Assembly (NCBI RefSeq): GCF_001460935.1
Contig: NZ_LN906597.1
Span: 1-64,000, forward strand
Source of the DNA: Candidatus Ichthyocystis hellenicum
GTDB taxonomy: Bacteria; Pseudomonadota; Gammaproteobacteria; Burkholderiales; 2013Ark19i
Length of the DNA: 64,000 bases
Reading direction: 5' to 3'
In this document: piece by piece, positions 27,284 to 37,658 of the stretch
Position numbering within the stretch: the stretch's first letter is position 1
Layout of the letters: each line of letters begins with the position of its first letter
Made by a program: the position numbers and the translations under genes
The notes under the pieces: model-generated
What the model saw: only the letters and a program-made list of their open reading frames with translations
The model's database searches: none
Told to the model about the DNA's origin: nothing

Positions 27284-28252
27284 CTACTGATTGACATCAC
27301 CTTCATCTATCCAATGAACATCACTGTTGCAATCTATGACCTTTTTAATGGTTTTTATCATGGCATCTATGGCTTCCTTGCGCCTAAACCTCTTACGCCA
27401 CATTAAAATCAACCTACGTGCAACAACATCATCTCCCTTTCGCAGCTGACACACTGATATCATATGATCGTCTCCAACATTCTGACAACGCACTGCCAAA
27501 GCAGGGAAAACACTGACACCAACCCCGGAAACTATCATGCAATACAAACTTCTCAAGGAATTTCCATCAATCAGACGATTCATCATCATTCCCGGCCAAA
27601 AAATACGATGAATAGCTGGACAAAGCTGCAAAATATGATCCCTTAGGCAACAAGAGTTGCCAGTTAACAACACTTTCTCCGATTCCAGCTCTTCGACATC
27701 TACAGATTCTCTACCAGAAAAGCGATGATCTTTGGGCATAACAAACATTAAAGGCTCATCATAAAGTGGTCTGAGTTCGACAAACCCCCTGCTATTAGCT
27801 GGTTGAGAACAAATTACCGCATCAATCTCGCCTTGGCGAAGCATATCAACAAGACGAGAAGAACTATTCTCTACTATTACCAAAGGCATCGTCGGCAATA
27901 ACTGCCTCAACAATAGGGTCAAATTTAATAACAAATATGGAATAGCAGTATGAACAATACCCAATCTAAGTGGCCCCTTAAGCGGATCGCGCCCCTCTTT
28001 TACCAGATGCTTGATAGTCTCCACTTCTTCTAAGACCCTGCTAGCTTGCTCGATCACACACTCACCTATAGCAGTCAATGTAACCTCATTTGATCCTCTC
28101 TCGAATAGCTTAACGCCAAGCTCTTCCTCCATTTTCTTGATAGCAATAGATAGAGTAGGTTGGCTGACAAAACAAGTTTGAGCTGCATTACCGAAGTGCC
28201 TTTCACGTGCTAAAGCAACAACATACCGCAGTTCTGTCAGGGTCATAGGCAT
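27284..28252 (-). CDS. oxyR: LysR-family peroxide sensor OxyR
   Basis: A transcription activator that senses hydrogen peroxide through a disulphide. The N-terminal helix-turn-helix reads MTLTELRYVVALARERHFG with FVSQPTLSIAIKKME, as in betaproteobacterial OxyR. The sensing region NSCCLRDHILQLC keeps the Cys-LRD motif and a second Cys nine residues later, matching Cys199 and Cys208 of E. coli. ATG 28252 is chosen; 28246 and a frame to 28294 are alternatives. It is divergent from wrbA, which may be a target, and near several peroxidase genes. Confidence 0.9.
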   Translation of the reverse strand: MPMTLTELRYVVALARERHFGNAAQTCFVSQPTLSIAIKKMEEELGVKLFERGSNEVTLTAIGECVIEQASRVLEEVETIKHLVKEGRDPLKGPLRLGIVHTAIPYLLLNLTLLLRQLLPTMPLVIVENSSSRLVDMLRQGEIDAVICSQPANSRGFVELRPLYDEPLMFVMPKDHRFSGRESVDVEELESEKVLLTGNSCCLRDHILQLCPAIHRIFWPGMMMNRLIDGNSLRSLYCMIVSGVGVSVFPALAVRCQNVGDDHMISVCQLRKGDDVVARRLILMWRKRFRRKEAIDAMIKTIKKVIDCNSDVHWIDEGDVNQ

Positions 28253-28449
28253 CACCATTCTTTTTATTTTGTGCTGCAAATCAATCTTCCGCATAATTCT
28301 ATAGCAAAAGAACCAGCAATTTATTTCACATTACAACCAAAGCAACTTTCTTATATAAATAACCCGAATCTTTTCGATGACTTTCAATGGTAAACAATAT
28401 CATCTACAATACTCGCATTCTATTGTATTGCGCAGATTAGGCATCAAAA

Positions 28450-29025
28450 ATGAATGACATACTCGTTCTGTTTCATTCCAATTACGGCAATACAAGGTCT
28501 CTGGCAGAACTAATTGCACAGGGGATAAATTCCGTAACCCCAATGACGGCAAGAATTAGGACAGTACCTGAGAATGATGGTAAAAACTTAAATGACAAGT
28601 ACCCCTTGGTCTCCATGGAAGATTTTGCCGAATGCTTGGGACTTGCTCTAGGCAGTCCAACAAGATTTGGAAATATGTCCGCTCCCATGAAAAGCTGTAT
28701 AGATCAAACATCGCCTTTATGGATCAAAGGAACGCTAGTAGGAAAGCCTGTGATAGTCTTCACATCAACATCCTCCCTTCACGGAGGGCAAGAGAGCACC
28801 TTATTGTCAATGATGTTACCGCTACTTCACCATGGCATGATTATTCTCGGTATTCCATCGACAGAGGATGAACTTTCAAGTACATCCTCTGGTGGAACAC
28901 CATACGGAGTAAGTCACTATGCTGGAGCCACTAGCAGAAACCCAATAACCACGGAGGAAAGAAATCTGTGCTTGTCGCAAGGAAAAAGATTGGCGAAGAT
29001 AACCAAAAAACTCTTTTTGGATTAA
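28450..29025 (+). CDS. wrbA: NAD(P)H:quinone oxidoreductase, WrbA family
   Basis: A flavodoxin-like FMN enzyme that reduces quinones by two electrons, limiting semiquinone and superoxide formation. FMN-binding SNYGNTRSLAE lies near the start; GSPTRFGNMSAPMKSCID and STSSLHGGQESTLLSMMLPLLHHGM are family hallmarks. Length 191 is normal. ATG start without a clear ribosome site. It is transcribed away from oxyR and followed by an overlapping DUF2069 gene. Confidence 0.92.
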   Translation: MNDILVLFHSNYGNTRSLAELIAQGINSVTPMTARIRTVPENDGKNLNDKYPLVSMEDFAECLGLALGSPTRFGNMSAPMKSCIDQTSPLWIKGTLVGKPVIVFTSTSSLHGGQESTLLSMMLPLLHHGMIILGIPSTEDELSSTSSGGTPYGVSHYAGATSRNPITTEERNLCLSQGKRLAKITKKLFLD

Positions 29026-29360
29026 CAAAACCTAGCAGCTACTCTTTTTGCTTGGTCAGTGCAACCTTATTGGCTGTTCATTGTATACTGTGGGAATCTG
29101 TGATAGCACCTATACGCCCGCACCATTTTTGGCTCTCTCTGAAGAGCGTGCCGGTAATTTTGGCTCTGTTTTTTTTAAGAAAACGGTCAGTTCGCTCCTT
29201 CCAAGCAACAACACTACTAGTATGGCTATACGTATTCGAAGGGTTAAGTCGGTTATTTTCCGACGTATCACCCATTAGCAAGATGTGCGCAATAGCAGAA
29301 ATTTTCCTATCTTTATCCATTTTCGTGTTTTGTATAGCCGTCATCAGGCTCCCGGAGTAA
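28968..29360 (+). CDS. DUF2069 membrane protein
   Basis: A 130-residue protein with four hydrophobic segments and the family's [17 protein letters not shown] motif in the third. Function is unknown; DUF2069 proteins commonly follow wrbA in proteobacteria. The GTG start at 28968, inside the wrbA end, has GGAGG ten bases upstream, and no later start codon would leave the first membrane segment intact. The 3' end overlaps the uvrB 3' end by 48 bases on the opposite strand. Confidence 0.85.
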   Translation: MLVARKKIGEDNQKTLFGLTKPSSYSFCLVSATLLAVHCILWESVIAPIRPHHFWLSLKSVPVILALFFLRKRSVRSFQATTLLVWLYVFEGLSRLFSDVSPISKMCAIAEIFLSLSIFVFCIAVIRLPE

Positions 29361-31343
29361 TTTTTGGTCAATATCTGTCGATACTCCTAATAATGAATCA
29401 CGAACCTTGTTTATCTTATCTCTCCATTCGGCAGCTTTTTCAAACTCTAATCTCTTAGCACAAGCCGTCATTTCCTTCTCATACTTTTTTATTACTTGCG
29501 CAGCATCAGCTGCTAGAAAAACAGGAGTTTCCTTTGTATCTTCGTTAGAAAATCTATTAATAAAGCTAACAATATCCTTTTTAATTCCGACAGGAATAAT
29601 TCCATTCTCAACATTGAATCTCTCTTGCATAAATCTGCGACGTGAGGTTTCTTCAAGGGTTTTGTTGATAGAGTCCGTTAAACGATCAGCATATAAAATA
29701 GCTCGACCATTGATATTACGAGCCGCCCTGCCAATAGTTTGGATCAACGATCTAGTTGAACGCAAAAAACCCTCTTTATCGGCATCTAAAATTGCTACTA
29801 ATGAAACTTCTGGAACATCCAGTCCCTCTCGCAACAGATTAATCCCTACCAATACATCAAATTTGCCTAAACGCAAATTGCGAATAATCTCTGCCCTCTC
29901 AACAGTATTAATATCGGAGTGTAAGTATTGAACACTGATATCACGCTCACTTAAATACTGACTGAAGTGTTCAGCCATTCTCTTGGTAAGAGTAGTAACA
30001 AAAACTCGCTCCTTTTTCGTAACTCTGTCTTGTATCTCATTATACAGATCATCAACCTGGGTCAAAGCAGGACGAACCTCAACGATGGGATCAAGTAACC
30101 CCGTAGGACGAACAAGCTGCTCTACGAATCGTTGATGCTTAGTTAATTCGTATTCAGCTGGCGTCGCAGACACAAAAATAATAGACTGCTCAAATTCTTC
30201 GAATTCAGAAAATTTGAGCGGACGATTATCTCGTGCAGAAGGTAGTCTAAAACCGAACTCAATTAGATTATCTTTACGTGCACGATCCCCGAGATACATC
30301 CCCCTCAGCTGTGGAACAGTAATGTGCGACTCATCAATAACTATAAGAGCATCTTCGGGCAAGTAATCAATTAAGGTTGGAGGAGGCTCTCCAGGCTTTC
30401 GTCCTGAAAGATGACGAGAGTAATTCTCTATCCCCTTACAAAAACCAACTTCATTGAGCATTTCTAAATCAAAACGGGTACGCTTTTCAATACGATCAGC
30501 CTCTACCAGACGTTGAGCATCCTGAAAATACTGTATTCGCTCACCAAGCTCACTATTAATTGAACGTATAGCACTTAAAACTGTATCCCGAGGAGTAACG
30601 TAGTGATTTGCCGGATACACAGAAAAAAATGTCACCCTCTTTTTAACCTCTCCAGTAAGACCATCGAATATGGTCAAACGCTCCACTTGTTGATCAAAAA
30701 ACTCTATTCTCAAAGCATGCTCTTCATGTTCGGCTGGAAAAACCTCTATAACATCTCCACGAACACGAAAGTGCCCTCGGAAAAAATCATAATCACTGCG
30801 GACGTACTGCATAGAAACTAATTTTTCGATAACATACTTGGATGAAATATTTTGATTGACACGTAACGTCATAATCATCCGATGATATTCTTTAGGATCA
30901 CCAATGCCATATATAGCAGAAACTGTGGCAACGATAATAACATCACGCCGTTCCAGTAAACTCTTAGTAGCCGACAGCCTCATTTGATCAATGTGACGAT
31001 TGATGGATGAATCTTTTTCTATATATAAATCACTCGACGGAACATAAGCCTCAGGCTGGTAGTAATCGTAATAGGAAACAAAATACTCGACGGCATTATC
31101 AGGAAAAAACGAAGCCATTTCTGAGTAAAACTGAGACGCCAAAGTCTTGTTTGGAGTCAAAACAAGCGTTGGGCGCTGCGACTCAGCTATCACATGAGCA
31201 ATAGTATAGGTCTTACCAGAACCAGTTACACCAATTAAAGTCTGATATCTAAACCCTTGACGCAGGCCATCCGTCAACCCTTCAATAGCAAACGGTTGGT
31301 CCCCAGCAGGTGGAAATGGTGCCGCCAACTTGAAGTTAGACAC
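29313..31343 (-). CDS. uvrB: Excinuclease ABC subunit B
   Basis: The damage-verification helicase of nucleotide excision repair. Walker A GVTGSGKT near residue 40, the beta-hairpin region after [16 protein letters not shown]-type Walker B ([11 protein letters not shown]), the helicase motif [14 protein letters not shown] and QTIGRAARN are present. A C-terminal UVR motif ([18 protein letters not shown]) binds UvrC/UvrA. Length 676 is normal. Monocistronic in appearance. Confidence 0.97.
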   Translation of the reverse strand: MSNFKLAAPFPPAGDQPFAIEGLTDGLRQGFRYQTLIGVTGSGKTYTIAHVIAESQRPTLVLTPNKTLASQFYSEMASFFPDNAVEYFVSYYDYYQPEAYVPSSDLYIEKDSSINRHIDQMRLSATKSLLERRDVIIVATVSAIYGIGDPKEYHRMIMTLRVNQNISSKYVIEKLVSMQYVRSDYDFFRGHFRVRGDVIEVFPAEHEEHALRIEFFDQQVERLTIFDGLTGEVKKRVTFFSVYPANHYVTPRDTVLSAIRSINSELGERIQYFQDAQRLVEADRIEKRTRFDLEMLNEVGFCKGIENYSRHLSGRKPGEPPPTLIDYLPEDALIVIDESHITVPQLRGMYLGDRARKDNLIEFGFRLPSARDNRPLKFSEFEEFEQSIIFVSATPAEYELTKHQRFVEQLVRPTGLLDPIVEVRPALTQVDDLYNEIQDRVTKKERVFVTTLTKRMAEHFSQYLSERDISVQYLHSDINTVERAEIIRNLRLGKFDVLVGINLLREGLDVPEVSLVAILDADKEGFLRSTRSLIQTIGRAARNINGRAILYADRLTDSINKTLEETSRRRFMQERFNVENGIIPVGIKKDIVSFINRFSNEDTKETPVFLAADAAQVIKKYEKEMTACAKRLEFEKAAEWRDKINKVRDSLLGVSTDIDQKLLREPDDGYTKHENG

Positions 31344-31497
31344 AGAAAAACCCCATATACTACCCCTACTCTCAGCAGAAGTGGTACACCTAAGTAAAGA
31401 AAATAAAACCTACACTTGCTAAAGTACCGTTATACATCTGTCTTTATCAAAAACAACACCAATATTTTCTTCTTACACGCTAGAAACTCGTCCTATT

Positions 31498-31749
31498 TTA
31501 ATTTAAATCATCATCAACTGCGCTATCAATTTTACCCTCCGCAATACCATCAACACTACCAGAAACACTATCTTTTTCAATATCATTATAGTCAGATTTA
31601 CTGGAAACATAACCACCACCGTGATCAACCATTCTGGGAGGTGTAGAACCACTTACATTAGATTCATCATGCAACGTATCCGCCATATTTGTCGCAGCAA
31701 AAACACCACAAGAAAGCGACAACAACAAAATCAACATGGACCTCTTCAT
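31498..31749 (-). CDS. Small acidic secreted protein, unknown function
   Basis: An 83-residue protein with a clear signal peptide (MKRSMLILLLSLSCGVFA, cleaved before ATNM) and a strong AAGGAG ribosome site six bases before the ATG. The mature peptide is about 65 residues, acidic and Ser/Gly/Asp-rich, with no cysteine and no obvious fold. The Cys within the signal does not form a convincing lipobox. No family is recognised. It lies alone between uvrB and the divergent aminotransferase. Confidence 0.75.
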   Translation of the reverse strand: MKRSMLILLLSLSCGVFAATNMADTLHDESNVSGSTPPRMVDHGGGYVSSKSDYNDIEKDSVSGSVDGIAEGKIDSAVDDDLN

Positions 31750-31914
31750 AATCTCTCCTTCTGCGTACTAAAAAACTTCGCATACCCTATGAATAAAACA
31801 CACACACCATCATCTCAACTAGTACTAGCTTAAGAAATAATACATTACCCCAAACACTCAAACTGATATAGTATAACCCTTTGGACTTTGGCTAAAATAG
31901 ATGTTAGGAACCTT

Positions 31915-33129
31915 ATGGACGACATCAATCTTTCCCCTGTTGCTAGACGAACGAAAGGTTCTTCTACATTTGCGATGACTTTACGTGCAAACAAGTTACG
32001 GGAAGAAGGTAAGGAAATAATTGCACTCAACGTAGGTGAGCCGGACTTTGATACCCCTGATCATATCAGAGAGGCAGCTTGCTTAGCCTTGAAAACAAAA
32101 AAGTCTGCAACCAGATATGCTCCTGTTAAAGGAATGCCATCACTAAGATCATCTGTTGCTGAAAAATTAAAGCGTGACAATAACCTGTCCTTTTCCACTG
32201 ACCAAATCATAATTTCATCGGGAGCAAAACAAGCCATTTTCAATGGCATAGGTACTATTGTAGCGGAAGGAGATGAAGTAATAATTCCGGCACCCTATTG
32301 GGTATCCTATGCTGACATGGTAGTAATGTCCGGCGCAGTCCCTGTACCAGTAGTTGCAGGACAGGACCAAGGTTTCAAGATTACACCATCTCAACTTGAG
32401 CAATCAATTTCTCCTCGTTCAAAATTAATGCTTATAAATTCTCCCTCTAACCCTACTGGAGCCATGTACAGTGAGAGGGAACTTTTCGATCTCATGCAAG
32501 TTGTACTAAAGCATCCAAACATAGTAGTAATTTCTGACGAGATTTACGAACACATAACTATTGGAGACCAAAAGCATTTTTCCCCCCTCCAAGTAGCACC
32601 GGATTTAGCCAACAGATTTATACTCATAAACGGCGTATCAAAAGCATATGCTATGACTGGGTGGCGCATTGGATTTGCTGCCGGACCTAGAAAAATTATC
32701 GATGCCATGGCCAACATACAGTCTCAACAATCTGGGAGCGTGTGTTCTGTTAGCCAATTGGCAGCCGAAACTGCCCTGAACGGACCACAAGACTGTGTTC
32801 ATAGAATGCGTGATGCATTTGCTAAAAGGCATCAACTAGTTTTGTCAAGGTTTGCAAATATTGAAGGTTTTCGCTGCTCTCCGGCTCAAGGTGGTTTTTA
32901 TCTGTTCATAGATGTAACCGATGCCGTTAATAATCTTTATAAAAGAGAAAAAATCTCTTCCCCGAACGACGTAGCTTTCTGCGATTACCTTCTCGAAGAG
33001 GCTGGAGTCGCATTGATGCCAGGCACTTTCTCTGGATTCGGAGGTCACATAAGATTGTCTTTTGCGGCATCCACCGAAGTTCTTAACGAAGCTGCTGATC
33101 GAATTGCGCTGGCCGTTGCTAAAGATTAA
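31915..33129 (+). CDS. Class I aminotransferase (aspartate aminotransferase type)
   Basis: A fold-type I PLP enzyme of the aspartate/prephenate aminotransferase subgroup Ib. ALNVGEPDFDTPDHI near the start, SPSNPTGAMYS, SDEIYEHI and the PLP-lysine segment GVSKAYAMTGWRIGF are present. I chose ATG 31915 (404 residues) with TAGGA upstream, since the TTG at 31888 lacks a ribosome site. It probably interconverts aspartate and oxaloacetate, but specificity cannot be set from sequence. pyrD follows after 15 bases. Confidence 0.9.
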   Translation: MDDINLSPVARRTKGSSTFAMTLRANKLREEGKEIIALNVGEPDFDTPDHIREAACLALKTKKSATRYAPVKGMPSLRSSVAEKLKRDNNLSFSTDQIIISSGAKQAIFNGIGTIVAEGDEVIIPAPYWVSYADMVVMSGAVPVPVVAGQDQGFKITPSQLEQSISPRSKLMLINSPSNPTGAMYSERELFDLMQVVLKHPNIVVISDEIYEHITIGDQKHFSPLQVAPDLANRFILINGVSKAYAMTGWRIGFAAGPRKIIDAMANIQSQQSGSVCSVSQLAAETALNGPQDCVHRMRDAFAKRHQLVLSRFANIEGFRCSPAQGGFYLFIDVTDAVNNLYKREKISSPNDVAFCDYLLEEAGVALMPGTFSGFGGHIRLSFAASTEVLNEAADRIALAVAKD

Positions 33130-33144
33130 ATAGGAAAGACACTT

Positions 33145-34179
33145 ATGTGTTGGCATAAAGCCTACCGTCTCTCAAGACCTTTAATTAAATTTATTGATCC
33201 TGAGACAGCTCATGATCTGTCCTTAAAGGTCTTATCAACATTCTGCAAGGATTCGGCAACACCTCCTGAGATCTATCCTCTAAAAAGGAACCGCATTGTT
33301 TTCAGAAATCGCATCGGTTTGGCTGCTGGCTTTGACAAAAACGGTAAGCACATAGATTCCTTGTCCTCGTTGGGATTTGGTTTTATAGAAGTAGGAACCG
33401 TAACACCTAAACCAGAACCTGGAAACACCAGACCTCGGCTTTTCAGGTCTTTTTCTGAGCGAGCCATAATCAATCGCATGGGATTTAACAATGATGGAAT
33501 CGATGTCCTGTCACGCCGACTTAAGAATAGTAATTACAGAAAGTCTGGCGGTGTTTTAGGTGTTAACATAGGCAAAAACGTGTTAACTACGCAAGAAAAC
33601 TCCCATGAAGATTACCTGACCTGCATTGAGAAAGTGTACTCTCTATGTGATTATATAGCCATAAATATTTCATCCCCAAATACGGCAGGTCTTCGTGAAC
33701 TACAACAACACCAATTACTCAAAAAATTGATATCCAAAATAAAAATTAAGCAACAAGAAATGAGAGAAAAAACCGGGCAACACACTCCAATTTTTGTAAA
33801 ATTCTCTCCGGATTTATCCCAATTAAATATTTCTAAAGTATGTGAAGTACTATCTGAGGAAGAAGTAGAAGGAATTATCCTCACCAACACAACTACGGAA
33901 CGACCTATCAACGATGAGCATCTACAAAAAGAAAAAGGAGGATTAAGTGGATCACCTTTGATGAGTCAATCCACGAAAGTACTGAAAGAGTTTTCTAGCA
34001 GACTAAGCGGCAGCGATATAACCATAATTGGGGTTGGCGGAATATGCTCTGCAAAGGACGCACAAGAAAAGTTTGATAACGGCGCCCACCTAATACAACT
34101 CTACTCTGGGTTGATTTTTGAGGGTCCAAACTTGATTAACCGTTGCATATCAGATACGTTACCGCAATCAGGGAGCTAA
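33145..34179 (+). CDS. pyrD: Dihydroorotate dehydrogenase (quinone), class 2
   Basis: A membrane-associated FMN enzyme oxidising dihydroorotate to orotate in pyrimidine synthesis with quinone as acceptor. The N-terminal helix for membrane contact is present (ETAHDLSLKVL). FMN-site blocks are GLAAGFDKNGKHID, EVGTVTPKPEPGN, INRMGFNNDG, and NISSPNTAGLR with the catalytic Ser characteristic of class 2. Length 344 is normal. The 3' end overlaps pdxH by 12 bases tail to tail. Confidence 0.95.
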   Translation: MCWHKAYRLSRPLIKFIDPETAHDLSLKVLSTFCKDSATPPEIYPLKRNRIVFRNRIGLAAGFDKNGKHIDSLSSLGFGFIEVGTVTPKPEPGNTRPRLFRSFSERAIINRMGFNNDGIDVLSRRLKNSNYRKSGGVLGVNIGKNVLTTQENSHEDYLTCIEKVYSLCDYIAINISSPNTAGLRELQQHQLLKKLISKIKIKQQEMREKTGQHTPIFVKFSPDLSQLNISKVCEVLSEEEVEGIILTNTTTERPINDEHLQKEKGGLSGSPLMSQSTKVLKEFSSRLSGSDITIIGVGGICSAKDAQEKFDNGAHLIQLYSGLIFEGPNLINRCISDTLPQSGS

Positions 34180-34821
34180 CCTCTCCACAACCCAAGAGTT
34201 ACCCACTCCGTCTCTGGTATACAAAATACGGTCGTTCAGCCTGAAAGGCTGCCCCTGCCAAAACTCGATCCTTTGTGCAAACAACTGGTACCCACCCCAA
34301 AATTTTGGTCTACTCAAAGGTTCACCTGCGTCAGCTTTTTCTTTCAGTAACTGCCAACAATCAGTCAACCACTGCCGACTGGGAATAGTCTTGCTTTGTG
34401 GAGAAACAATAGCACTAATTTTGCTATCAATTGACCTTGAAGAAAAGTATAAATCAGAGAGATAAGCGGAGATCTTTGAAACCTCGCCTTCAACCCGAAC
34501 CTGCCTACAAAGTACCGGCCAATAAAAAACCAATGCAGCACGGGGACATTGTTCAAGCTGCTGGCCCTTACTACTATTGTAATTTGAAAAAAATACGAAA
34601 TTTCCCTCAGAACACCCCTTAAGCAGCACAATACGAGCCTGCGGATAGCCTTCATCACTAACTGTTGCTAAAGTCATAGCACAAGCATTCAGCGGGTCCT
34701 CTTTCTGAGCCAAATCAAACCACCGATGAAAAAAATCCACAGGATCACCCGGAGCATCAGAGCAATCTGGCAAAATATCACCATGATACTCCTTATAATG
34801 AGCCTTAAAATCGTCTGCCAT
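34168..34821 (-). CDS. pdxH: Pyridoxamine 5'-phosphate oxidase
   Basis: An FMN enzyme that makes pyridoxal 5'-phosphate from PNP or PMP with oxygen. Family blocks are AMTLATVSDEGYPQARIVLLKG, FVFFSNYNSSKGQQLE, ALVFYW, RQVRVEGEV and, at the C-terminus, FWQGQPFRLNDR. ATG 34821 (217 residues) is chosen as start, behind a G-rich stretch; the frame runs to 34863. The PLP it makes serves the glycine decarboxylase and aminotransferase of this window. Confidence 0.94.
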   Translation of the reverse strand: MADDFKAHYKEYHGDILPDCSDAPGDPVDFFHRWFDLAQKEDPLNACAMTLATVSDEGYPQARIVLLKGCSEGNFVFFSNYNSSKGQQLEQCPRAALVFYWPVLCRQVRVEGEVSKISAYLSDLYFSSRSIDSKISAIVSPQSKTIPSRQWLTDCWQLLKEKADAGEPLSRPKFWGGYQLFAQRIEFWQGQPFRLNDRILYTRDGVGNSWVVERLAP

Positions 34822-34956
34822 TACCACAAAACCCCAGAAAAATGTTGCGATCTCATCGAACAAAACCTTTTATGCCAAGATTACATGGATTACCTTCAAA
34901 AAAACATACTAAAATAACATCCTAATGTATCTAGCCCCAATAACTGGAGAGAATCT

Positions 34957-37635
34957 ATGATTGATTCGCTTTGCAATGCGTTACTTCAAAATGACTCTGA
35001 CCCTGATGAATTGAGAGAGTGGATAGATGCTTTGCGTGCGGTCGTAGTACATATGGGACCAGAACGGGCTCAAAACATCCTGACAAAGCTAACGGAATAC
35101 GCGCAACAACGTAATATTCATCTAATTAACACACAAACACCGTACAAAAATACCATCACAACAGACGAATCTGTACCCTATCCTGGTGACTTAGAACTTG
35201 AAGTCACCATAACTCAAGCAATAAGATGGAATGCCGCGATGATAGTTGCTCGAGCCAATCACATGGATAGCACTATAGGTGGGCATATATCAACATTTGC
35301 ATCCTCGTGCTTACTTTACGAAGTAGGATTTCACCATTTCTGGAGGGCACCTCACAACGGTTCACGTGGTGATGCTGTGTATATTCAGGGTCACTCTAGC
35401 CCCGGAATTTACGCTCGCGCCTTCCTGGAAGGAAGAATATCAGAATCTCAAATTAAACTGTTCCGGCAAGATACGGCGGGCGGTATACCATCTTATCCTC
35501 ACCCCTACTTAATGCCTAATTTTTGGCAATACCCTACCGTTTCCATGGGATTAGGACCCCTATGCGCAATTCACCACGCACGATTTAACCGCTATTTATC
35601 ATCTAGAGACTTACTCTTGGAAGACAATAGCCACATTTGGGCGTTTTTGGGTGACGGAGAAATGGATGAACCTGAATCCACAGCCGCACTAGCCATGGCA
35701 GCGCGGAACCAACTTGACAACATCACATTCGTTATTAACTGTAACCTGCAACGATTAGATGGACCTGTACGTGGCAATAGTAAAATTATTCAAGAACTTG
35801 AATCAATATTTCACGGTGCCGGATGGAACGTAATTAAGGTCATCTGGGGATCAGAATGGGATGAACTCTTTGATAAACCGTCTATAGAAACAGAATTAAC
35901 CCAGATCATGATGGAATGCGTGGATGGTGATTATCAAACCTTTAACTCCAAGGATGCTGCATACTTTAAGGAAAATTTTTTCGGTCGCCACCCCAAACTT
36001 AAAGAGTTCGTGGAAAATTGGCCTCTGGACAAGATATCTAAACTAGGACTAGGAGGTCACGACCATTCTAAAATATACAATGCATACCGTCGTGCTCTTA
36101 ACACACGCGGAAAGCCCTCGGTAATACTAGCCAAAACAATCAAAGGATATGACCTCGGCGTAGCTGGAGAGGCACAAAATACAGCACACAATCAGAAGAA
36201 AATCTCAGTAGAACATCTTAAAATGTTGCGTGACAAATGGAACGTTCCATTATCTGACGCTGAGGTTGAAGAACATGCTTTCTATAAATTAGATCCAAAA
36301 TCAGAACCTCACAGATACTTAGTACAAAAGAGGAAAGATCTTCACGGATTTCTTCCACAACGAATTACCGAAGTACCTTCCATCAAAGCACCTGACTTAT
36401 CTGTGTTCAAATCTTTATGCCAAAGCTCGGGGGAAAGAGTTTTATCTACTACCATGGTGTTTGTGCGTATGTTAGGAATCTTGCTAAGACAAAAGGAAAT
36501 AGCAAAATTTTTGGTACCGATCGTACCAGACGAAGCAAGAACATTTGGCATGGAAGGACTGTACCGACAAATCGGCATATGGTCTCACAAAGAACAAAAT
36601 TATACCCCTCCAGATGCGGAACAACTTATGTGGTACCGAGAAGATAAAAAAGGACAACTCATAGAGGAAGGAATCAACGAGGCTGGGGCTATTGCAACAT
36701 GGATAGCAGCTGGAAATAGCTATGCCCAACACGGAATACCAATGATACCGATGTACATATTCTACTCCATGTTCGGCATGCAACGCACAGGAGATCTCTT
36801 GTGGATGGCTGGCGACATACTGGTGAGAGGATTTCTCCTAGGAGCCACATCCGGGAGAACAACGCTCAATGGAGAAGGATTACAACACGAAGACGGCCAT
36901 AGCCACGTTATAGCAACTACTCTTCCAAATTGCAAAAGCTACGACCCTACGTTCTCATACGAATTATGCACAATAATTCAACATGGAATCAAAGAAATGT
37001 ACGAAGAGCAAAATAACGTTCACTACTACATAACGCTTATGAACGAAAACTACTCTCATCCAGAAATGCCAGAAGGCAGCGCACAAGACATAATAAAGGG
37101 AATGTACTTATTTTCACCTCCGGAGAAGATAAGTACGGATCTTTGCGTTCAATTAATTGGCTGCGGATCAATATTTACTGAGATTATAGCAGCTAAAGAG
37201 ATTATGAAAAATGATTGGGGTATAGATGCAGTTCTTTGGAGTGCTCCATCTCTAACAGAATTAGCTCGTGATGGTCAGGAGTGCCTAAGATGGAATTTCC
37301 TGCACCCAGATAAGCCAAACAGAGTACCATTTGTCACAGAAAAGTTATCTCAATATTCTGCTCCAGTTCTAACTGCAACAGACTATATGCGTTCTTATGC
37401 TGAGCAAATAAGAGCGTTCGTACCTAACAAGTACATAACTCTTGGAACGGACGGATATGGGAGATCAGGCACTCGTGCACAACTTCGTAATTTTTTTGAA
37501 GTAAGTCGCTATTGGATTACTATATACTCGTTATCGTTGTTGCACCTGGAGAATAAAATTGATGCTAGTACAATATCTGATGCTTGTGAAAAATATGGTC
37601 TTTTCATTGATGATATTGCTCCTTGGCTCCGCTAG
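34957..37635 (+). CDS. aceE: Pyruvate dehydrogenase E1 component, homodimeric type
   Basis: The thiamine-diphosphate enzyme that decarboxylates pyruvate and acetylates the E2 lipoyl group. The 892-residue length and GDGEMDEPES with the NCNLQRLDGPVRGN segment mark the ThDP site of the homodimeric type. The N-terminal helix region for E2 binding is present. ATG start with GGAGAG upstream. aceF follows after 23 bases; the E3 gene lpdA is 14 kb away. Confidence 0.97.
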   Translation: MIDSLCNALLQNDSDPDELREWIDALRAVVVHMGPERAQNILTKLTEYAQQRNIHLINTQTPYKNTITTDESVPYPGDLELEVTITQAIRWNAAMIVARANHMDSTIGGHISTFASSCLLYEVGFHHFWRAPHNGSRGDAVYIQGHSSPGIYARAFLEGRISESQIKLFRQDTAGGIPSYPHPYLMPNFWQYPTVSMGLGPLCAIHHARFNRYLSSRDLLLEDNSHIWAFLGDGEMDEPESTAALAMAARNQLDNITFVINCNLQRLDGPVRGNSKIIQELESIFHGAGWNVIKVIWGSEWDELFDKPSIETELTQIMMECVDGDYQTFNSKDAAYFKENFFGRHPKLKEFVENWPLDKISKLGLGGHDHSKIYNAYRRALNTRGKPSVILAKTIKGYDLGVAGEAQNTAHNQKKISVEHLKMLRDKWNVPLSDAEVEEHAFYKLDPKSEPHRYLVQKRKDLHGFLPQRITEVPSIKAPDLSVFKSLCQSSGERVLSTTMVFVRMLGILLRQKEIAKFLVPIVPDEARTFGMEGLYRQIGIWSHKEQNYTPPDAEQLMWYREDKKGQLIEEGINEAGAIATWIAAGNSYAQHGIPMIPMYIFYSMFGMQRTGDLLWMAGDILVRGFLLGATSGRTTLNGEGLQHEDGHSHVIATTLPNCKSYDPTFSYELCTIIQHGIKEMYEEQNNVHYYITLMNENYSHPEMPEGSAQDIIKGMYLFSPPEKISTDLCVQLIGCGSIFTEIIAAKEIMKNDWGIDAVLWSAPSLTELARDGQECLRWNFLHPDKPNRVPFVTEKLSQYSAPVLTATDYMRSYAEQIRAFVPNKYITLGTDGYGRSGTRAQLRNFFEVSRYWITIYSLSLLHLENKIDASTISDACEKYGLFIDDIAPWLR

Positions 37636-37658
37636 AAGATCACAGAAAGGGTTAAACC

